DNA from: Bythopirellula goksoeyrii
Lineage (GTDB): Bacteria > Planctomycetota > Planctomycetia > Pirellulales > Lacipirellulaceae
NCBI RefSeq assembly: GCF_008065115.1
Contig: NZ_CP042913.1
Coordinates: forward strand, 3,755,658 to 3,819,657
DNA length: 64,000 bases
Direction of reading: 5' to 3'
This document shows, piece by piece, positions 9,601-17,284 of this stretch (its first letter is position 1; each line of letters begins with the position of its first letter). Both the position numbers and the translations under genes were made by a program. The notes under the pieces were generated by a model. That model had not been told where the DNA came from. It made no database searches and saw only the letters and a program-made list of their open reading frames with translations.

Positions 9601-10107
9601 CGATTGCAAGGCATATTTGATGAAAAAGTCCTGTCTGGAGCGCAGCTCTGCCAAATCCATGCCTGCGGGTGGCTGAAGTACGTAATAGTAAATCTGGCCT
9701 AGTGCCGTTGCGTCAGGACCAAGTTGCGGGGTCACCCCTTCGGGCATTTTGCCAGTGATCGTCGACAATTGCTCCGCGACCCGAGAACGAGCCCAATAGA
9801 AATCGACACTGTCGTCAAACGTCACTTGTACGAAGCTGAAGCCAAACATACTCTTGCCACGCACACTTTTGGCACCGGGCACTGCTTGCAGGGCCACGGA
9901 GAGTGGATAAGTAACTTGGTCTTCGACATCTTTCGGCGAACGTCCCATCCATTCCGACAACACGATGACTTGGTTTTCGCTTACGTTGGGAATGGCGTCG
10001 ATGGGAACCTTTTTGGTGGAGTACCATCCGTAAGCCACGATGCCAACGCATGCCAAGAGAACGACCAATCGCTCACGAATACAAAAATCGAGCAAACTCT
10101 TTATCAT
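6607..10107 (-). CDS. cusA: CusA-type heavy-metal RND efflux pump, inner-membrane subunit
   Basis: A 1166-residue protein of the HME-RND family, slightly longer than the usual 1030-1050 residues. It opens with MIKSLLDFCIRERLVVLL and KVPIDAIPNVSENQVIVLSEW, typical of CusA/CzcA. It carries the proton-relay helix AIAIGTMVDMGIIVLENIY, the two porter-domain halves and a C-terminal helix bundle (FIALFGLAADDGIVMATYM). The pump uses the proton gradient to drive copper or silver from periplasm or membrane through the outer-membrane channel. Its ATG overlaps the stop of cusB (ATGA), so it is translationally coupled. Cu/Ag rather than Zn/Co specificity is inferred from CsoR, Csp and multicopper oxidase neighbours. 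An insertion of about 80 hydrophobic residues near residues 505-580 explains part of the extra length. Confidence 0.92.
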   Translation of the reverse strand: MIKSLLDFCIRERLVVLLACVGIVAYGWYSTKKVPIDAIPNVSENQVIVLSEWMGRSPKDVEDQVTYPLSVALQAVPGAKSVRGKSMFGFSFVQVTFDDSVDFYWARSRVAEQLSTITGKMPEGVTPQLGPDATALGQIYYYVLQPPAGMDLAELRSRQDFFIKYALQSVDGVAEVASIGGYVRQYQVEVDPDALRYHKIPLSQVLEAVKASNIDVGAKTVESSGMEFIVRGKGFIGSGKTEAEAIEQIEKTVVMTREGVPIRVRDIAQVQTGPAFRRGALDFNGEEVVGGVVVMRFGENPREVIERVKEKIASLEPELDGIKIKAVYDRTMLIQETVATLSNALVHETLITIAVMVLFLLHVRASIVISVTLPMAVLMAFIAMKFFGIDANIMSLAGIAIAIGTMVDMGIIVLENIYGHLADWQAAGSPGGERRRVTIIRDGAAEVVPAVITAVSTTIVSFLPVFFLTGRDHRLFSPLAWTKSFALISSLIVAVVVVPMLCRIFLKTSKSSRWSSLGAALGGAALSGGLCHFVWGDHLSAWTTLSLAWATAIAALFGALAGWWMSSEKIRHMEENPVSRFVLWLYAGRLRLALRRKALMMSFPILIFILGLGAWIGLPTVLRPFEKVCAMLGADLNEVPGYVTAKHTFTGLKSDDWIALDEGSWFYMPSLYPAASFSQAMEVLQTQDVLIKAIPEVENVMGKIGRVDSALDPAPAAMVETYVMLKPRDQWREGMTERKIWDEINAVATLPGVTPASPLQPIEGRVVMLQSGIKASMAVRIYGDNLKGLGEAALAVANQLKENYLVNAGTVNPDVVMGKPYYEFEIDREEAARYGMSTMMVNQIVSAGLGGVDVTKTVQGRERYPIQVRYERNLREQLDELRKAPVVTHTGDVVPLERLATVTTTWGPGMINSEDSRLVAHVMFSPSGAKGDLETVEGVMESLRDARESGGLTFPKGNFEMQAVGSFQNQIEANQRLMWIVPTVILINLLLHYLHFRNFPISLIVFSGIPFAAAGGMIAAAIMGVEMNTAMWVGFIALFGLAADDGIVMATYMRDTLKRRTIRNVDDIRLAIYEAGLKRIRPCMMTTITTIMALVPVLLSTGRGADVARAMALPVFGGMLVEPFTTFIVPTLYCAYVEFKMRAGMGDEYWNEEEEGEIPLTASSAA

Positions 10108-12026
10108 CGTACAACCTCCAGTTCGGTTTTCTCGACAGACGATTCCGAAGATGGTTCAGAGATGATAATTTCCATCGCACCAATTTCCGGCAGATCGCTT
10201 TCTCCTTCTCCACTGGAGTTTGACACCACTCCTTTCGATAGCATGGCTAGATACTTGGTTGATTCTTCCATGAGAACTTCGCGGCACCCTTCACAACAGA
10301 GGAAAACTGTCCGACCCTCAACTTCAACTTTGGGCGGAACTCCCATCGACCCCAGGGGGTACATGGTTACAGGGCAAACGCTTTGTTCCTCGGCAAGTTT
10401 TCGGTCAGCAGCACTTAGCATAGCTAGTGCGGACTCGATCTCAGCGGACTCGGTATCCACGACTCCGTGCATTCCCTTCGTTGGATCAATCAAAGACGGG
10501 TTGCCCGCCAATTGCATTTGCGAGTCAATCAGAAAGTTCCCTGAGGTGGCAACTAGATCTCCCTCTTCCAGTCCATCGAGGACTCCCACTTGATCCGCGT
10601 TCACCATGCCGACGGTTACGTGACGAATCTCGAATCTTCCGGGTTCGGTTTCTACATAGACGACACTATGACCGCCGTTCATCAAAACAGCGCTTCTTGG
10701 AATCACTAGGCATTGATCCATGGCAACGGGCTTGTCGGTAAATCCGAAGTCAGCAGCAGGCACTAGGTCTATTCCGCAGACCGGACATTGTCCCGGTGAT
10801 GAGCGCACGATCTGGGGATGACGCGGACTTATCCATTGTCCCGCCAGTTCCGGATCATAGATTTGCCACGAATCTCGCTCGGCAACTGCCAAGGGCGCAC
10901 GGATTGTGGCCTTCGCGTAATCGCCGACACGCAATAAGCCATTGGGATTCGGTACCGCAACACGGACGCCCACCGTTCTTTTCATCGGATCCACAGTCGG
11001 GTCGATGAAGGCGACTCGACCAGAAATAGTCTTGCCTGGTAACGATTGCACCTCGGCTTCCACCTTCTGACCGTAGTGAATTGTTGCTGCATCCTCTGGA
11101 AATAGCTCCAGCATCAACCACACTGTCGAAAGGTCGGCCAGTTGATATATCACTTGGCCCTCTTTCACGTATTGTCCCTCCACGGCAAGTTTCTCGATCA
11201 CTGTCCCACTGATCGGAGCACAAAGGTGCATACGACTATTCGCTTCTCCTTGCTCCTCTAATTGTGCAATCTGAGGCTCAGTCATGCCCAGCTCGATTAG
11301 TCGCTGTTTAGCACTCTTGTAGAGATTAGAGCTACTCTCCACTACACGCTGCAGCGACGATGATTGGCTATTTCCGTGGGCTTTCTTCGACAGCAGGTAC
11401 TCCACCTGGGCGGAGAAGAGCTTAGGTGAGTAAACCAATGCGAGGTGGTCACCTTTCTCGACAACGACTCCGGTGTAATCGGCGTAGAGTTTTTCTAGCC
11501 GTCCGTCGACGTAAGCGGAGAGTGTCTTGAGCGAACCCTCGTCATAGCTCAGTTCACCGATAGCGCGAATCGTTCTTTCCAGTGACATCCTTTTGGTGGC
11601 AGCCGTGCGAATGTTTGCTATCCTGCGGGCTACCGGGTCAAGCTGCACGGATCGTGAGTCGCTTGGTCCATTCCCCGAAGCAGCCGGCACCAACTCCATC
11701 GCACAGACTGGGCAGCGCCCTGGCTCGGCCTGCGGAGGAGTACACATCATCGGACAGATATAGCGAGTATTCGAGGCTTCAGTCGCTGCGACGTGTGTCG
11801 CTCCACCCCCACCAGAAGATACCCAGCCCAACTTTTGAGCTACGCCGAGACCAATGATCAATATTGCGCCAGCGCCCAACAAGAGCAGTGGCTGGACCAA
11901 TAGTTTGATCCATGAGTACTGGGACTCAGATTGTAATCCAGTTGCTTGCGCCTCGACAGCATTCGGGACTGTTTGAGGCGTATGTTCTTCTGGAATTGTT
12001 GGAAGTTCATTATTTGCTTCGGACAT
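10104..12026 (-). CDS. cusB: CusB-type periplasmic adaptor with three metal-binding modules
   Basis: The start is set at the ATG at 12026, where GAGG lies just upstream, rather than six codons earlier. About residues 40-63 form a membrane anchor. A heavy-metal-binding domain follows (CPMMC...GRCPVCAMELVP, Cys 91, 95, 105, 108), then the barrel-sandwich/lipoyl and beta-barrel domains of membrane fusion proteins. A second CPVCGIDLVP module lies around residue 420, and a TRASH/YHS-like tail (CPVTMYPLGSMG...VFLCCEGC) near residue 560. Adaptors bridge CusA and CusC and in Cus systems hand metal to the pump. At 640 residues it is much longer than E. coli CusB (about 400), because of the extra metal modules. 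Overlaps cusA by four bases. Confidence 0.9.
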   Translation of the reverse strand: MSEANNELPTIPEEHTPQTVPNAVEAQATGLQSESQYSWIKLLVQPLLLLGAGAILIIGLGVAQKLGWVSSGGGGATHVAATEASNTRYICPMMCTPPQAEPGRCPVCAMELVPAASGNGPSDSRSVQLDPVARRIANIRTAATKRMSLERTIRAIGELSYDEGSLKTLSAYVDGRLEKLYADYTGVVVEKGDHLALVYSPKLFSAQVEYLLSKKAHGNSQSSSLQRVVESSSNLYKSAKQRLIELGMTEPQIAQLEEQGEANSRMHLCAPISGTVIEKLAVEGQYVKEGQVIYQLADLSTVWLMLELFPEDAATIHYGQKVEAEVQSLPGKTISGRVAFIDPTVDPMKRTVGVRVAVPNPNGLLRVGDYAKATIRAPLAVAERDSWQIYDPELAGQWISPRHPQIVRSSPGQCPVCGIDLVPAADFGFTDKPVAMDQCLVIPRSAVLMNGGHSVVYVETEPGRFEIRHVTVGMVNADQVGVLDGLEEGDLVATSGNFLIDSQMQLAGNPSLIDPTKGMHGVVDTESAEIESALAMLSAADRKLAEEQSVCPVTMYPLGSMGVPPKVEVEGRTVFLCCEGCREVLMEESTKYLAMLSKGVVSNSSGEGESDLPEIGAMEIIISEPSSESSVEKTELEVVR

Positions 12027-12093
12027 AAATACCTCGCTATACAACTTTCTCGTATGCGTTGGGTGTGTTGATGGTGTGACTTAGTTTGTCTTG

Positions 12094-12465
12094 TTAGTGA
12101 CAACATCCTGAGCTACAGCCCGATGAACGTGATGTCGATCCGCTGGTTCTAGTTGCAGGTTCATAGCTGCTCCGGCTCGCCTTATCATTGGTAGAGGCCG
12201 TCAAATACTCAGCGGGATCGTCCTTGGAGTAATAACCATGAAGTGGATCAGTCGATGCAATTTTTGCATTAGAATTTTCCACAGCTTGCGTGACGGAATT
12301 CGCGGCAACCGACAACGGGGGAGTTGTTGCCGGTACTGACGCAGAAGTTGCTACTGTCGATGCCCGACGCCTACCTGGAACAAATCGGCTTGCCGTCTGG
12401 CAACCAGCCGTGAGCGACCCCAAGATTACTACCACAAATAACCAACGATACTTGCTATTGCACAT
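12094..12465 (-). CDS. Small lipoprotein with Cys-rich C-terminal tail
   Basis: A 123-residue protein with an N-terminal lipoprotein signal (LFVVVILGSLTAGC). A Ser/Thr/Ala-rich low-complexity body follows, ending in SSGCSSGCCH. AGGTGATC upstream of the ATG supports the start. The terminal Cys-Cys-His cluster suggests a tethered metal-binding tip. It is the nearest gene upstream of cusB on the same strand (about 70 bases) and could share its transcript. No family recognised; the periplasmic metal-binding role is inferred from composition and neighbours. Confidence 0.65.
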   Translation of the reverse strand: MCNSKYRWLFVVVILGSLTAGCQTASRFVPGRRRASTVATSASVPATTPPLSVAANSVTQAVENSNAKIASTDPLHGYYSKDDPAEYLTASTNDKASRSSYEPATRTSGSTSRSSGCSSGCCH

Positions 12466-12708
12466 TTGATCACCTCGATTCCTTTCGAGTCACGAAAATG
12501 GTTTATCCCTTAGCCATACCGTCCTACGAACAGTACTTGTTGAAAATTAAGTTGGGCGCTCAATATCCAGCTAAACAACGCCAAGGAGATATTACAGACC
12601 ACATAACTAGGTCCCGCTTGTTTTTCACAATGCGAAACTCGTAATCAGCTAGAAATGCGCGCAGCTAGCACGAAAGGAACGGCGCGCAGTGGTGCTGAAG
12701 AATTCGGT

Positions 12709-13260
12709 TCAGATTGTGAACCGACAGAGGGTGATGCAGCGATCAAGAGAAGTTAGTGATTCTGATCCGACAGTCACACTTAGAGATTGATGTGTCGGAC
12801 AAGGCTGGTAAATCGTTGCGAGAGAAGCTAGTACAGTAGCATCCGCAATGATCCTCTCTGGTGAGTTATTCTCGACAGGAGGACAGACTGGTTCAGTTGG
12901 GGCGTTATTCTTGCCGCACTGGCAATTAGCGCCGCACGAACAATTCCCATCCGCACAGCAGGGGCAAGTGCCACCTGAACAACAGCTATGACGTTCCGGG
13001 CTTACACTGCAACAAGTGCGACTCTGCTGTTTGCAGGAACTGTCTTCACCACAATGGCAGACCTTAGCCCCAGTACAAGGACAACGACCCGATTCTGCTT
13101 GAGAGTCAGTACAGCAACAACCCTCTGAAGATTCAATCTTCGTAGGACTGTGTGACACCTTCGAACACTCGCAAGCAACCGTCGGCACACCCTGCATGGG
13201 AATTGCTATGGCTGCTAGCCAGATAAGGATGCGAGCGGCGATGTGTTGAGTAATGCACAC
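12709..13260 (-). CDS. Exported metallothionein-like cysteine-rich protein
   Basis: A GTG at 13260 with AGGA nine bases upstream is the best start. It gives a signal-anchor-like hydrophobic N-terminus (ILIWLAAIAIPMQG). The next 80 residues hold about twenty cysteines in CC, CXC and CXCC patterns (GCCCTDS, RCPCTGAKVCHCGEDSSC, HSCCSGGTCPCCADGNCSC, NCQCGKN). The C-terminal third is ordinary sequence with a few more Cys. The pattern resembles metallothioneins, but classical bacterial metallothioneins are cytosolic and about 55 residues long; this one is about three times longer and apparently exported. Placement between the csoR/csp genes and the cus operon argues for copper or silver sequestration in the periplasm. 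Confidence 0.7.
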   Translation of the reverse strand: MCITQHIAARILIWLAAIAIPMQGVPTVACECSKVSHSPTKIESSEGCCCTDSQAESGRCPCTGAKVCHCGEDSSCKQQSRTCCSVSPERHSCCSGGTCPCCADGNCSCGANCQCGKNNAPTEPVCPPVENNSPERIIADATVLASLATIYQPCPTHQSLSVTVGSESLTSLDRCITLCRFTI

Positions 13261-13782
13261 GTTGAACAATCCTAATAGTTGCCGCCCTCATCGACGGACA
13301 AAACCTTCCTCACTCATTTCTTCGACAGGCACGGAGACCAATCTGAAGAACAAACTAGCGAAATAGCAGGCCTCGTAGCCCCTAACTCCTTTATCCTTGC
13401 AAACTTAAGCTGTGAAAGGTCCACAAAACCCGAGGAGAGGTCAAGGGCAAACCTTGCTAGCTCTCTGTAATGATGGCATCCCGGACTATGCTGTCAAGAT
13501 AAGTGACCTTACCCCCGGGTCAGAAAAAGCCCCTGTGAAACTTGTCTTAGACTGTCACAGACCCCAAAAAATGGATAGCGCGATCCCATTCTGCCTCACC
13601 TACAGGATAGCAGTTTTTGACCGGTCAAAAACAGGAACTCCACAAACCAGAACCCTTGAGGAGGAGATCGATCGCTGCAAGTGGCCATAGGAGACTCGGT
13701 TCACCAATAGTGAATAGCTTCATGAGCCGAGAATCGACTCAAGAAAGATGTTGGTTTGATTGCTCTGCTGATACCACGCTAC
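13261..13782. other. Intergenic upstream of the metallothionein-like gene
   Basis: About 520 bases between the metallothionein-like gene and the 3' end of csoR. No supported coding frame. It must hold the promoter of the minus-strand metallothionein-like gene. The notable element is a perfect 20-bp palindrome, listed separately. Confidence 0.5.
13613..13632. promoter_or_regulatory. Perfect 20-bp palindrome, candidate operator
   Basis: GTTTTTGACCGGTCAAAAAC is a perfect inverted repeat with no spacer. It has no trailing T-run beyond the repeat, so an operator for a dimeric regulator is more likely than a terminator. It lies about 350 bases upstream of the metallothionein-like start and about 150 bases past the csoR stop. 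Which protein would bind is unknown; it does not match the C-rich boxes known for CsoR. Confidence 0.4.
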
Positions 13783-14070
13783 TTAATCGACTATACGAGT
13801 GTACTTTTGAAATATCTTGATTAACTCGTCGATCTCTTGCTTGTGCTTTTTCGAAGTATCGGTTCGTACTACATCCCCCAGGCATGTCTTAACATGGTCT
13901 TCCAGAATGATTTGACCGACTTTATCGAGTGCACCGCTTGCGGCCGCTATTTGCGTGAGGATGTCGACGCAGTAGGCATCCTCGTCGATCATCCTCTCTA
14001 TTGCTGACACTTGCCCAGCAACCCGACGCAGTCGGTTGGAGAGTCTTGATTTTTCTATCTTTGAAAGCAT
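13783..14070 (-). CDS. csoR: CsoR/FrmR-family copper-sensing repressor
   Basis: The ATG at 14070 is preferred because AGGAG lies about nine bases upstream; the frame extends 13 codons further without a good site. The 95-residue all-helical protein shows the DUF156/CsoR fold: KSRLSNRLRRVAGQVSAIERMI, then the Cu(I) ligand set Cys34, His59 and Cys63 (YCVDILTQ; EDHVKTCLGD). CsoR represses copper-resistance genes in the apo state and releases DNA on binding Cu(I). It lies at the junction of the Csp, HMA-MauE and cus genes and is the most likely regulator of the block. Other members of the family sense Ni, sulfide or formaldehyde; the C-H-C triad favours copper. Confidence 0.88.
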   Translation of the reverse strand: MLSKIEKSRLSNRLRRVAGQVSAIERMIDEDAYCVDILTQIAAASGALDKVGQIILEDHVKTCLGDVVRTDTSKKHKQEIDELIKIFQKYTRIVD

Positions 14071-14180
14071 ATGAGGACTCCTGCCGGAAAGGGTAGTGGG
14101 CGCTACCAATTTATAGCTTACCGACAGATATCCCCCGTGCCTATTGTAGGAATGGCCTGGTCAATAGCCGATCATTTGGG

Positions 14181-14504
14181 CTAAGCAGCCACTGATTGGC
14201 ATGCTTTCGCACACCGGCGGCAACTTTCTGCGCACTTTTTGCAGTGATCATGATCGTGGACCTCACACTGCTCGGCACACCAGTTACACACCTCGGCACA
14301 AAGTCTGCAGATTTGCTGCGAGTATTTGCCATTCATGGCCATAGCATCTGCGCACAATCGGCAGATAGCTGCACATTCCAAGCAACATTTTGGACAGTCG
14401 TTATTGGAATCCTTGTTGAGCATTTCGACCAAGCATTCCAAACAAGTAGCAGCGCACTCGGCACAGGCTTGGATGCAGTCTTTTGATGAACTCGTTGTAG
14501 CCAT
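14181..14504 (-). CDS. csp3: Csp-type four-helix-bundle copper storage protein
   Basis: The ATG at 14504 has GAGGAG eight bases upstream. The 107-residue protein has 21 cysteines spaced as CxxxC and CxxC along helices (CIQACAECAATCLECL; CPKCCLECAAICRLC; CRLCAEVCNWCAEQC; CKKCAESCRRCAKAC). This is the pattern of DUF326/Csp proteins, whose Cys-lined four-helix bundles store many Cu(I) ions. The absence of a signal peptide points to the cytosolic Csp3 type. It lies about 110 bases upstream of csoR on the same strand, consistent with copper-induced expression. The symbol is assigned by pattern and localisation only. Confidence 0.85.
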   Translation of the reverse strand: MATTSSSKDCIQACAECAATCLECLVEMLNKDSNNDCPKCCLECAAICRLCADAMAMNGKYSQQICRLCAEVCNWCAEQCEVHDHDHCKKCAESCRRCAKACQSVAA

Positions 14505-14622
14505 CACAATTCTCCTCATTGAACGGGGTTAGAAAACATACCTAAATCGAAAAAAACTCACGCACATTTTATGCCACTTGGTGATTTCAAAATGCCGAAG
14601 CAATGAACTCTTTATCTCGTTC

Positions 14623-15363
14623 TCAGCTATTCCCCCGTAACATGACCACCAGCATCAGTCCCGCCATCGCCACCATAACGCTGTTCTCCACGATGGTGAC
14701 CACAGACATCGGCAAGTTGAAGACGGTTCCTAGGCAAGCACACTGAATAGCTCGTTTTTGTCGGACAGCAGAGATTACACCTATAAGACCAACAGCCATG
14801 ATTATCGCGGTGGCCAGATTGGCAGCGAATAAGTAAGTTGAGGTGACGAATAGCAATCCTAAAGTCACCTCGATCCAAGGGTATATCAGACTGTAGAGTC
14901 GCGAATGTCTGGCGATGATGTCGTAAGTCGCAAATGCATCGGCGAATCCTTCGATATTCAGTAACTTGAAAAACGCAAAACCAAGGAAAAAGAAGCCCAT
15001 AAAGTAACTCATCGCCCGCTGCCAAGCAAAACTTGCATGGAGGGACTCAGTCAATACGGTCGCACCGACGACATAGACCAGTACCAACAACAGCGGCTTG
15101 TAACTAGAAATCGTAAATGCCGGTTTGTCTGGAATTTCTACCTCTTTCGATTCATCTAAGATCTTCGCGGAAAAACCCGCTCTGTCCACCGCATCAATTA
15201 CTTGTTGGGTATCCGCTGATTCATCCAATTGAACCCGAAGTAGTTTTCGGGAATCGCTTAAATCTGCATTCCACTTCTGCACTCCAGGTGCGCCATCAAG
15301 TACGGCAGCAACTTTGCTCAAGCAACTTTCACATTTCATATTGGTTGAAAAAACAGCTTCCAT
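14623..15363 (-). CDS. HMA domain fused to MauE/DoxX-like membrane protein
   Basis: Residues 1-70 form a heavy-metal-associated (ferredoxin-like) domain with the motif MKCESCLSKV. A four-helix membrane domain follows (about 88-246), with a MauE-like loop RAIQCACLGTVFNLP. HMA domains carry Cu(I) or similar metals on the CxxC pair. MauE proteins are membrane partners of disulfide or maturation systems. The fusion suggests a membrane protein that takes metal from, or passes it to, a cytosolic carrier, but the reaction is unknown. The ATG at 15363 is chosen over a TTG four codons earlier; neither has a strong ribosome-binding site. Same strand as csp and csoR, about 120 bases upstream. Confidence 0.75.
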   Translation of the reverse strand: MEAVFSTNMKCESCLSKVAAVLDGAPGVQKWNADLSDSRKLLRVQLDESADTQQVIDAVDRAGFSAKILDESKEVEIPDKPAFTISSYKPLLLVLVYVVGATVLTESLHASFAWQRAMSYFMGFFFLGFAFFKLLNIEGFADAFATYDIIARHSRLYSLIYPWIEVTLGLLFVTSTYLFAANLATAIIMAVGLIGVISAVRQKRAIQCACLGTVFNLPMSVVTIVENSVMVAMAGLMLVVMLRGNS

Positions 15364-15876
15364 TTGTAATCTCAATACTTTTCAAAAAGTAGGATTTGTA
15401 ATTCCGACGATTGGTTAAATAATATGACACTCTCGATTCATTGTCATATAATTTCGCCATTCGCCAATTCGTTCACCTCCATTTGTATTGCTAAAGGGGT
15501 GGCCCTCCTGCTTTTCTTATGACAACCATGGCTGTCAGCAGGTCACATAGGGTTGGATGCCGTAGGCGATTTGTTTCTTCACAAATAAATTGCAAATAAT
15601 CAAATTATGTTTTAATTCTTCTGAAGAATACTTGCAGTTTTGCATTGAACACTTTACTGTACGGCCCTTCGATTCGCGCCAAATGAATTCCCTCCGTGGG
15701 CTGGTCGGCGGTAGGCCATGCTGGTCGTTAAAGAGCCATCATAGTACCGAGGGCAGGCTGGAGCTGTGAGCCACCTTTGCCCAACGATGGATCCCTCAGC
15801 TTGGGACATAATTGACGCAATCCTAGTATCTGTAAAGATACGAGTACACCATTGTTCGGGGGAAGGAAGCAGGTAT
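15364..15876. other. Divergent intergenic region
   Basis: About 510 bases between the minus-strand HMA-MauE gene and the plus-strand permease, so it should hold promoters in both directions. A separated inverted repeat ATATGACA (15422-15429) / TGTCATAT (15442-15449) lies about 60 bases upstream of the HMA-MauE start and is a possible operator. No supported gene. Confidence 0.45.
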
Positions 15877-17229
15877 ATGAGTGACACGCAATCATCGGAA
15901 CAATACGAAGAAAACAGTCTTTCATTGACTGGTTCCGTGGCGATGGGCACTGGGGTAATGATTGGTGCCGGGATTTTCGCACTCACTGGACAAGTTGCCG
16001 AGCAGGCAGGTGGTCTATTTCCGCTGGCCTTTCTGGCCGCAGCGGTCGTGGCAGGCTTAAGTGCCTATAGTTATGTCAAAATGGCTGAGCAATATCCGTC
16101 GGCGGGCGGTATTGCCATGTTCCTGATGAAAGCCTATGGCAAAGGAGTTGTCACGGCCGGAATGGCCCTGCTGATGTACTTCTCCATGGTCATCAACGAG
16201 AGCCTAGTTGCACGGACCTTCGGGACATACACCTTGCAGTTGTTCGATGCGAAGGACAATCAATTGCTTGTACCTGCGTTAGGAGTCGGTTTGCTCGTGG
16301 CCGCCTTCATTGTGAACATACTCGGCAACAAGTTCATCGGTACCTTTTCGACTGTCACGGCGGTGATCAAGATAGCCGGTATTGTCATCTTTGCAGCCGC
16401 TGGTCTGTGGGTTTCTGGTCTGACATTTGACACCCTTGGAGTGACCGAACGAACATCAGCAGGTAGCTTTTTGTCAGCGACTGCCTTGGCGCTCCTTGCT
16501 TACAAAGGCTTCACGACTATCACCAACAGCGGGTCAGAAATCAAAGAGCCGAAGAAGAACATTGGTCGCTCGATCATCATTTCGCTGTCGGTTTGTGTGG
16601 TCGTTTATTTGCTAGTGGGATTGGCCGTCGCTGGAAATCTCTCGGTATCGGAAATCATCAAACATCGCGACTATGCATTGGCCGAGGCGGCGCGACCCGC
16701 ATTTGGGCAATGGGGAATCTACTTCACCGTTGGACTGGCGATTGTGGCGACGATCTCGGGATTGATCGCCAGTACGTTTGCCGTCTCCCGGATGCTGGCG
16801 ATGCTGAGCGAAATGAAACTCGTGCCGCACAAACACTTTGGGATGCCCGGTGACATTCAGAAGCATACGCTTGTCTATACGGTCGTGTTCGCCATCACAT
16901 TAACGATTCTGTTTGATTTGTCCCGCATTGCTTCCCTTGGAGCAATCTTTTACATCATAATGGATATGGCTATGCATTGGGGTGTACTACGTCACGTTCG
17001 CAAGGAGGTGGACGCCAACCGCTGCATACCCATCACGGCTATCGTACTGGACACAGCGATCCTTGGTGCGTTTCTTTGGATCAAAGCAACGAGTGACATG
17101 CTAGTCATTTGGGTCGCGCTGGGTGGGATGGTCGTCATCTTTGCTGGAGAAAGATGGTTTCTTTCGTGGAAAGCAGATGAAGATTCAGATAAGTCAGACT
17201 CTCACCAATCGCAGCACCATGCTTCGTAG
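15877..17229 (+). CDS. APC-superfamily amino acid permease
   Basis: The start is set at ATG 15877 (MSDTQSSEQ), with AAGGAAG upstream; the frame continues 37 codons further upstream in non-membrane sequence. The 450-residue protein has about twelve transmembrane helices. It carries the APC signature in helix 1, TGVMIGAGIFALTGQ, and later GFTTITNSGSEIKEPKKN, typical of amino acid/polyamine permeases. The substrate cannot be deduced. It is the only plus-strand gene inside the copper block and lies between divergent or convergent metal genes, so it may be unrelated or may import an amino acid used for metal or stress response. Confidence 0.85.
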   Translation: MSDTQSSEQYEENSLSLTGSVAMGTGVMIGAGIFALTGQVAEQAGGLFPLAFLAAAVVAGLSAYSYVKMAEQYPSAGGIAMFLMKAYGKGVVTAGMALLMYFSMVINESLVARTFGTYTLQLFDAKDNQLLVPALGVGLLVAAFIVNILGNKFIGTFSTVTAVIKIAGIVIFAAAGLWVSGLTFDTLGVTERTSAGSFLSATALALLAYKGFTTITNSGSEIKEPKKNIGRSIIISLSVCVVVYLLVGLAVAGNLSVSEIIKHRDYALAEAARPAFGQWGIYFTVGLAIVATISGLIASTFAVSRMLAMLSEMKLVPHKHFGMPGDIQKHTLVYTVVFAITLTILFDLSRIASLGAIFYIIMDMAMHWGVLRHVRKEVDANRCIPITAIVLDTAILGAFLWIKATSDMLVIWVALGGMVVIFAGERWFLSWKADEDSDKSDSHQSQHHAS

Positions 17230-17284
17230 TCTGGCGGCAAATAGACAGCATCTAGACAATGGCTAAGTCAAAAAACCAATTGAC

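Noticed and set aside
13505-13520. TTACCCCCGGGTC as a CsoR-type operator
   Set aside because: CsoR boxes usually have a longer C-run/G-run palindrome flanked by A/T; this one is short and over 200 bases from the nearest start.
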